DNA of 36,708 nt from Oehlia diaphana (taxonomy: Eukaryota > Glomeromycota > Glomeromycetes > Glomerales > Glomeraceae): contig QZLH01001342.1 in assembly GCA_003833135.1 (NCBI GenBank), positions 1 through 36,708 on the forward strand, written 5' to 3'. The translations under genes and the position numbers were made by a program. Positions 29,463 through 36,708 of this stretch are shown here, in pieces (within the stretch, counting starts at the first letter, position 1; each line of letters opens with the position of its first letter). The notes under the pieces are model-generated. The model ran no database searches. It had not been told where the DNA came from and worked only from the letters and a program-made list of their open reading frames with translations.

Positions 29463-30862
29463 TCTAATTTTCAAACTCTAGTTTTTTCTTCAATATCTTG
29501 TTTTCAAGCTCAAGTTTTTCAAGCCTTTCCATTAGCAGTAGTACGCTTTTGTAAACCCATTTTTCGTTCCTCAATTTCAATTTACATTAATTGGTGCCTC
29601 ATCATCAACTGGGGGATCATTTCTTGTTGATTGAAAGTTAAAAGTTTTCAAAATTGACAGAACGCGACGCATAAAAATTGTATGGTCAAAAACATATGAA
29701 CTGATTGTAAGACACAAAATTGATTATAGTGATTATAGTTATATGACAATCAACATATTAATATTACACATGTATGAATATTACACTTACAAAGCTGATC
29801 ATCATACGTTAGTATGTATGATTTTAATGCTTACATATAGAGAGAATCAAATGAACCTAAATATAGTTTGAAGGACGCGAACAAAATTCATGAATAACCT
29901 TGATCTGATTCAATAATTCTTTCGTCTGGTTGATTGGTTAAAATCAACACTCGTATACCATTATTTATTATAGAAATGAAAAAAAAAAGAATTGATATAA
30001 TATCAAAATATAATAATTATTTATCTATTATATTTATATTGTTGTAGGGCTAAATATTAGGTTTTTTGAGCTCAATCATTTTCTTTTGAGAATCAAGTCC
30101 ATCTAACCGAGAAATATATTTGAATGTGCGCGAAATTCTTTTAACTTATGATTTTCTAACTTGAATAATTTACATCTAAATTATTTAACGTTAATGAAAA
30201 GGTTTTTGAAAGGCTTTAATAGAATTTTGAAACCTTTTTTTTTTAAAAAAAAGGTCGGTTAAATTTATATAAATCAACTCAATATAATATAGTAATTTTG
30301 TTCTAAAAGATCAAAACTTTAATGGATTGTGATAAATCTTGTTTAGTAATTTTGGAAAGAGTAACGTGAACATTTGAAAATGTCACGTACAATATGTTAA
30401 ACGTTAGAACTATTGTGGCCTTTAATATCACTTTAATGTTATCCGCTGAATATAAAAATTCGAAGTTGATTACATAAATTTTATTATTGTTAAAATTAAA
30501 AGTTAAATGTTTATGTCAATATATGAAATAAGTACAATATTTGAGAACGCCAAAATATTATTCGTAGTCGATTTCCTAATCCATAATTCTTTATTTATTT
30601 TTTTTTAATTTTAAAGTAGGAAAGCACATTATAATTAAGTGATAATAAAGTGTAAACGAACATATAAAGAACTTTATCAATAAATACTTACCATTATTTT
30701 CATGAGAATTTATATTTAATTCTTCAATATTTCGCTTAGTTCCAAGTACGTTTGATCTATTGATATAAATTATATTTAATTAAAGATTTGAATTGTTTAT
30801 AAATTTCAATTTTAATTACCTTTCAATATCAATGTCAGGCTCAAGTTCTATTGAAGTATAAT
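29463..30862 (-). pseudogene. Multi-exon minus-strand gene remnant ending in a coiled coil
   Basis: Two internal exons with matching phases are visible: 30820-30862 (DYTSIELEPDIDIE, donor GTAATT, acceptor TTTTATAG) and 30692-30756 (SNVLGTKRNIEELNINSHEN, donor GTAAGT, acceptor ATCAATAG). They join through AG|A without a stop. About 1 kb further on, 29690-29463 encodes FMRRVLSILKTFNFQSTRND, PPVDDEAPIN and, after a one-frame shift near 29590, LLMERLEKLELENKILKKKL, a clear leucine-heptad coiled coil, with TAG at 29463-29465. The connection between the two parts is inferred. The 5' part seems to be cut by the plus-strand remnant starting at 30968. Family not recognised. Confidence 0.4.
29691..30691. 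other. Between the remnant exons; nothing recognised
   Basis: AT-rich sequence without a supported exon. It could contain decayed introns of the minus-strand remnant. Confidence 0.3.
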
Positions 30863-30967
30863 CTATAAAATGAAATTTATATATTCATCCAAATATCTAT
30901 TCATTAACTGTTAATAGTATTTTACATTTACAATATTTATATGCTTTTTTAATACATACCTTCAGAA

Positions 30968-32047
30968 GAATTGATACATGAACATTTAGAAATAAACAAG
31001 GATATGATGTCTGCATTAATTACAATTTTTTCAGGATGCGGTATATTAATATGGCAGGAATATTAGGTACGATTCTTGTATCAATTAGAAAAAGGGCTAA
31101 TTTGGGTTACTGATTGTACTTGGTATAGGAATTAGTTTATTAAACAAACATTAGATGATATCTTAAAAAAAACAAAATTATGAAAGTTTGGTACCTGTAT
31201 TTTCAGTGGGCTAGTTATTGGCGAGCACATTGATTTGAAATCTGATGGGGTATTTTAATCTTCATCATGAAAGTCTAAAAGCCTTTTCCCTTTTGTTTCC
31301 CATTGCTGGAAAGTCAAATTACGCAAGATCAGTATCACACCACTTTTATCATATAGAAAATGACCCACAACTTCGTGCAATACTTTGTATGGCACCATTT
31401 GTTAAGTTGGCAAGTCACGGACACTTTCTTGCGTATGATGAAGCGTTAGAGTTGTTTGGTGTCGAGTTTGTAAAGCAAAATGTGACAAGAATTCCTAAGG
31501 ATAAAGAAGAATTAAAATTAAAATCAGAGCTATACAATTAGAAAAAGAACGAACAGAAATCATAATTTGTGATTATTTTAATGATTCTGTACAAATCTCC
31601 CAATCACGTCATATTTACTAATCATGAAAAGAAAAAATTTGGGAACTTGCACATTTATTAGTTAACACTTTCGAATCTGCAAATCCTTCTAAGCATCCAA
31701 TATTTGAATTCTGTAGTAATTTAAATAGTCAAGGAATTTGATAAATTGTTTACAGCGTATGTTATTGGAATTGAAAGGTTACAAACAATAGTTAACCAAG
31801 AAATTCTTTTAACTGAAAGCTATACAACTGTTAGAAAAGGGAAAGGAATATAACTCGTGCTAGAGTTGCTGACATTAATAAAATGAGAATGGTGAAAGAA
31901 GGTGAAAGATAAGAAGATAGAGAAATAGGAAGATCAATGGATAGGCCAAGGAGTAGACCAAGAGGTAAGGGAAGACAAAGGGATATTAATGAAGAGGATG
32001 AGGAAATGCATAATCACGATAATTACTGTTTCTTTAAAAAGAAATAA
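30968..32047 (+). pseudogene. Decayed gene of a repeated, transposon-like Rhizophagus-type family
   Basis: In order on the plus strand: EELIHEHLEINKDMMSALIT, CGILIWQEY, YQLEKGLIWVTDCTWY, KVWYLYFQWASYWRAH, then the longest open piece, 31245-31541 (SLLFPIAGKSNYARSVSHHF, FLAYDEALELFGVEFVKQNV). Next come AIQLEKERTEIIICDYF, ELAHLLVNTFESANPSKHP, LFTAYVIGIERLQTIV, ARVADINKMRMVKEGE and a basic tail rich in Arg/Pro/Gly ending at TAA 32045-32047. At least five stops and several frame changes separate them. The Asp-Glu-Ala-Leu-Glu segment after a 'free of territory' middle recalls proteins of DUF6589-type mobile genes, but this is from memory and not certain. The ATG at 31245 is internal, not the gene start. 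Confidence 0.5.
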
Positions 32048-33714
32048 AATTATTAATAAAAACCAAAAAATAAAGATACGAGTAGCGACTCATTTTTTGG
32101 TGTTAATTCCAATTTTATTCAATTAAATTAAATTTAATTACATATTCGTAAAAACCTCAAAAAAAAAAAAACCCACTAACAAATAATAAATGAAAAAAAA
32201 AAATAAAAAAAAGAAAACCCCAAAATTGAACTTGATGGATTTCCTTCGTTATATTGTTGTCTGGGCCTTTACCATCTGCCAATATGCTGCTCCTGATCCA
32301 ATTTACCATTTGCTGAGTACTGCTTCTTCATTTACCAGCACTTTTTTTTGGATCTTTCCCATTTATTGGTGGCGCTGCTCCCCATCTGCTGGTGGAACAA
32401 AATTAAAATGAAAGATATGTAACATCTAAACTTAAGATGCTCTGAAGAATTTACAAAAAAAGAAAGCTTGCATCAGGGAAAAAAACGAAAGGCATCCTTA
32501 TCTAAAGAAATTTGTTTTACTAAGTAAATAAAAGTAAATGGTTAATAAAATTAACGAAAGAAATAAATAAAGCGAAAAAATTTATCATTAAAGAATAAAA
32601 ATGTATAAATTTTTTTAAAATTTAAATTTGCTTATAAGTGGTCGCCAACTATATTTAATACTTGATAGTTTTAAAGGAGCTTTTCTTTTCGGTTACTTCA
32701 TTATAAAATTAATGATTTTTTCTTCAAGATCTCTTTAAAAAAATCAAATATAAATTACAATTCAAAGAAAAGATTCCCTAAAATAAAAAAAAATTTTTTT
32801 TTAGATATCATAAATCAAATATAAACAAACAAACAAACAAATAAATAAAAAATAAAATAAAGAAAAAGAAATTTAAATTATCGACCACATGTAACTAACC
32901 TTTAACCAAAAAATTAACCAAATTGCTGAAGAAATCAACTTTAACAACAAGAATATAGTGAAAACTAATAAAAAATGATAAAATAAACAATTTTATTCAT
33001 TTCACTTATAGTAATTATTTTTTTTTTTTTTAAAAAAAAGAAAGGCCACTTACAATAGTAAAATTCAGTTTTTTGCATTAATAACCATTATTATAAGCTT
33101 AGAAAAACCTTTTCCTCTCGTAAATTTACATAAATTACTACTGTTAATTGCAAAAATGGGAAAGTAAGGATGGAACACATGATAATATATCGATTTTATA
33201 ATTTACATGAGACAGTTTTACGATTAATGTTACACAAATTTCGTTAAATATGAAAATGTTCGTGAGACTGTTAATAAATTCATGAATTGTCATAATTTGA
33301 GCTGCTTTTCTAGTATTACAGTATACATTTATCAGTTATATATATTTTACAATTTTACTTTCAAGCAAAGTTTGAAAAATAGGGTAACAACGAGTTTACT
33401 AATTTATTCATATGCAAGAAAATTCTTGTTTACATATATATTAAATCTTAGACGATCGGAAAAACGTGACTAACAAAATTATTTTTCGAGATCCGTGTTG
33501 CAGATGTTGCAGATCAGTTACAAAAAAAGTTGCTCTTTAAAATAAGATCATAATAAGATCTTATTGAGTATAAACTAACAACTATTATGAAGGTTCTCTT
33601 TGACAATATGATAAATGATGATATTCCATAAAATTATAAACCGGGTAAATTTAAATATGAAACGAAGATTTCTAATAAAGGCTTAAATATTGCTTCAAAT
33701 GATAGTCAGATTAT
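32048..33714. other. Intergenic, A-rich; no supported gene
   Basis: Long A runs (32157-32215, 32780-32880, 33018-33045). The frame at 32190-32411 starts in a Lys run from poly-A and has no family signature; the one at 33282-33473 is low complexity. Confidence 0.35.
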
Positions 33715-33965
33715 TATCTGATTGTGTTCCGAATTTTGTAAATCAATTCCGAGGGAGTATATCCTTACTGAGTCTGGTCCGATGATCTTTCTGAGTCCAG
33801 TCATGTCAGTTTTTAGCACAGTCATGTGAATTTTTATGCGGACCGAATTTAAATTTTGATCGGACTTCGCTACCATCGGACAGAGTTAATTGTGCAGAGT
33901 CCTGTGATGTTGATCAATCGGACTGAACTAAGTTTACATGACTGATCTACAATTATAATAAACTA
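33715..33965. repeat. GGACTGA/TCGGAC-rich non-coding segment beside the Mutator-like gene
   Basis: Words such as GAGTCTGGTCCGATGATC, GAGTCCAGTCATGTCAG, CAGTCATGTGAA, GATCGGACTTCG and ATCGGACTGAACTA recur in both orientations within 250 bp. It lies about 160 bp beyond the stop of the transposase pseudogene and could be its terminal region. The partner end would be right of the window. Confidence 0.4.
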
Positions 33966-34011
33966 TATTTACGATATTCAAACTAATTATCAAAAAATGG
34001 TAATATATAAT

Positions 34012-34012
34012 N
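34012..34012. other. Single ambiguous base (N)
   Basis: One N in an AT-rich stretch, with no effect on any called gene. Confidence 1.
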
Positions 34013-34123
34013 ATTTTATTGAAACAAGAGTACATTTTGCATTAACTCATTACAAAATCCACTACAACCATTTTCTTTAAAATTCAATTTCAAAAAACTT
34101 CCAAAAAAAAAAATGATTTAATA

Positions 34124-36626
34124 CTATTTACTAGCATTAAATTCTTGCTTTAGTTTCTGAAGTTCTAATCTTTCGCGCTCAATTTTTAATTCACGTTCTT
34201 CAATTTCCAGTTGACGTTCTCTTAATAATAATCGACGCTCCTCCATATCAAAATCTACATTCTTTTCTGTTAAATCAATTACTTTAGTTTTCTTTTCTTC
34301 AGGTTGTGATCTGGGCGCTTGATTGGATTTAGTTGAAGTTCCAGTTTTGGTTTTCTTTGATGATTGCTTAGCAACTAAAAATATACTGAATTTATTAGAA
34401 TAATAAATTATGGAAAAAAAACAATATTATTTAGTACATACCAGTTCATTTAGAAGATCGTTTTCCCTGTGCTACAACACCTTGATCTTTACCACTTTTC
34501 GCAATTCCATAATTGTCATAAACTTTACAAGCAACAAAATGTCTTTCATCGTAATTTTTTGCTCTAATAAAAAGAAGTCATAAATATATACATATTAAAA
34601 ACCATTAACTTTATTATCATCTTACTTTAAAATGGCTAATTGTAAAGATAAAGATTTCCCATCCCGATTAGAATTTGCATGGCATGATTCTGCTACATTT
34701 GTATTGTCTGGAGCTTTATCCCAAATATCCAAAGTTATAAAGGAATATATTTGATTTAAAGAAGCTTGTACCCAAGGCTTTGAATAAAATGCAATCCAGT
34801 CTAGAAAAGATTTCCATTTAATGGATATATTTATACAAATTTTCATTATATTTCTAATATATTTACCTTCAATATTTGGCTCACCAGATGCTTTTAATTC
34901 TTTAAAAATTTTCTCAACTTGCTCAGCATTATTTGCATTAGAAAACTCATACATTAATGATTTAATATCATGTGAATATTTATTATTTCTTATATTTCTA
35001 TAGTAATAAGAGGTTTATAAATAAAATATATACCTAAATATATATATAAATAAATAGTAGTGATTTCATTACCTATTATAGTAAATGCGACAACTTTTAA
35101 AAATATGAAATAAATGCTCTTCCCAAGTAAGAGTATTTTGTATCTTATGTAAAGCCATTCCCAAACCTTTAGCCTGTGCCTGATCCAAATCACCTAATAT
35201 ACATTTCCAACCCACTTGATGAATATGAAAGATTTGTGGCCTATTTCCAGTTAATTGATATATCCAATCAAACAATGCATTAAACATCCTTTCGTAAGAA
35301 ATTGCATTAGAGATGTTTGTAAAAACATGTGCATAAGTTAAACCTTTAAAAAATAAATTAATTGTTAGAAATTTATACTTAAGTATAGAAAATTTTAAAT
35401 AAAAAAAATACAGTAAATACTTACTCATATTATGCTGCATATTATAACAATTAATTTCGAATTCATTAATGTCTCCTTGTACTCTTTTAAATGAAAGATC
35501 AATTTCAAAGTATTCTAATTTGATCCAAGCATGCGCCATAGCTTCAGACATACAAATAACCATGATTTGACCATTTGAAAAGGCAGCTGTAATGACAATA
35601 CATTAGTAAAGTTAACATCAAATAAATAACTAACTTTCTTTAGATATGAAATTATACCTGATTGCTGAACATATCCAAGGTATTCTTCCTTACATTTCCA
35701 AATATTATATATAAGCCTAAGAATACCTTGACCAAAGGGATGATGAATTTGTTGAACTCTTGCTACAAGTCTACGTAATTTATCCATGTTATTTAATGAT
35801 GCATGGACTTGTGGCAAAAATTACTCTCCAAATGTAGCTTTAATTAAATTACCTTTAAAAAATCAATTTAAAATAATTAATATAATTTATTACAGTAAAT
35901 AATTAAAATTAATTACATACCTGATATAAGTTTTTGAGCTGTAATATCTACAAGTTCCTCACTTGCTACTTTGAGCATTTCCTTTAGTTTTTCCATAATT
36001 TCAAAAGGAACATTGCTTGGTGGAGGTGGATGATAAGCATGAATACCTTTTGATATAAGGATTACATATGGCGTTTTTTTCAAATCTAGTGGTGTAAGCT
36101 TATAAAATTTGGCTGAACAAGTTTGACCAACTAACTTTTCTTGATCAATTGCACCATTAGAATGTTGATGCAAAAATCCTTAAGTAAATATAACCAAACA
36201 AATTAATAAAATAATTTATTAATACATTATTATTCCTCAATATGAAATTTTATTTACCACAAGATTTTCTTTTAGTATTAGATGGAAGAATAATATTACA
36301 TGAAGTTGTGCCTCCAATTGGTGTAAGCTAACAAAAAATCATATATATTTAAATTAATTAATTAATAAATATAAAAAGATTATTATAAAATTGAAAATTT
36401 ATTTATTACTTACTGTTTCATCGCCATTGAATAGTTTTACTAAGAGAACTGGATCAATATCATTTTTAAGTTTTTCAAAATAATGATTGTTCTTTTTACT
36501 TTTATCCCACCAACAGCTGCAGCCTATAAACCATACATCTGTTTCAACAGATGTTTTTGTTGATTTTTTTTGGCAAACAAATTGACCTTGACATTTTCCA
36601 TCATCAAATGGACAATGTATAGCCAT
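34124..36626 (-). pseudogene. Mutator-like (MULE) transposase, ten exons, two nonsense codons
   Basis: Exons in transcript order: 36414-36626, 36258-36327, 35921-36178, 35658-35852, 35425-35586, 35073-35343, about 34865-34997, 34626 to about 34798, 34442-34563 and 34124-34374. All internal junctions are GT-AG and keep frame. Exon 1 is Cys/His-rich (HCPFDDGKCQGQF, GCSCWWDKSKKNNHYF), like the zinc-binding DNA-recognition domains of MULEs. The core shows YFEIDLSFKRVQG (first Asp), ILGDLDQAQAKGLGMAL (second Asp) and HLFHIFKSCRIYYNRNI; NVAESCHANSNRDGKSLSLQ follows, all typical of MULE DDE domains. The last exon is a Lys/Glu coiled coil (LRERQLEIEERELKIERER). Defects are a TAA in exon 4 (after IKATFGE) and a TGA near the end of exon 9 (after GKRSSK). 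The 66-nt intron between exons 7 and 8 is frame-neutral and might be retained. Confidence 0.65.
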
Positions 36627-36708
36627 TATAGCAAGATATTTTCTAATAAAAAAATGATAATTAATAATATTAAATAAAAATAATTGATGGATTAACTGTT
36701 AATTATTC
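36627..36708 (-). other. 5' flank of the Mutator-like gene, window edge
   Basis: AT-rich; a TTTTTTATTAG acceptor-like motif lies 16 nt before the ATG, so a further 5' exon outside the window is possible. Confidence 0.3.

Noticed and set aside
32190..32411. 73-codon frame starting in a Lys run
   Set aside because: Begins in a poly-A stretch, has no family signature and no splice partner.

Overview
The window is AT-rich eukaryotic DNA with short GT-AG introns. Its gene content suggests an arbuscular mycorrhizal fungus of the Rhizophagus type: BTB-BACK-TLDc proteins in several copies, F-box proteins with long hydrophobic repeat-like C-terminal regions, and dense, decaying transposons. The genus is an inference from protein style, since no marker gene or rRNA is present.

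Layout. 1-2876 is a PIF/Harbinger DNA transposon with a Myb/SANT-like helper gene (+) and a DDE transposase gene (-). It sits just inside the first intron of a BTB gene whose first exon is at 2950-3209 (-). A second, broken BTB-BACK gene lies at 5022-5557 (-). The first full BTB-BACK-TLDc gene is at 5903-7703 (+) and carries a one-base frameshift. A close paralogue, intact in this sequence, is at 27454-29223 (+). From 10313 to 18996 a long block is bounded by an exact 19-bp direct repeat. Its right copy follows an (AAAAT)n tail, which is the signature of target-primed (LINE-type) retroposition. The outer parts of the block (10509-11570 and 17480-18552) are broken pieces of coding sequence. The middle holds an assembly gap, several tandem-repeat fields and the most unusual locus of the window.

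That locus (about 13231-15405, minus strand) is a tandem array in which each repeat carries one mini-exon of 12-44 nt and one intron of roughly 80-110 nt. Each intron has good GT and AG signals. Nearly all carry a stem-loop at or across the 5' splice site and a second stem-loop that displays a TACTAAC-like branch site. Base changes in the stems are matched on both arms in different units. A TATA-like element and a long polypyrimidine tract lie upstream. I do not recognise the product. One splice path that skips four stop-containing or frame-breaking exons stays open to a terminal exon.

The right half contains a foldback element made of TTCGCCGAAA-like motifs (20287-20925), an intact F-box-like gene (22094-23671), a decayed F-box gene (25138-25747, -), the second BTB-BACK-TLDc gene, remnants of a multi-exon minus-strand gene (29463-30862), a decayed gene of a repeated transposon-like family (30968-32047, +), and a ten-exon Mutator-like transposase pseudogene (34124-36626, -). 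There is no operon logic here. The host-type genes are members of expanded signalling and ubiquitin-adaptor families, set in a background of transposons and repeats. No tRNA, rRNA or CRISPR array was seen.
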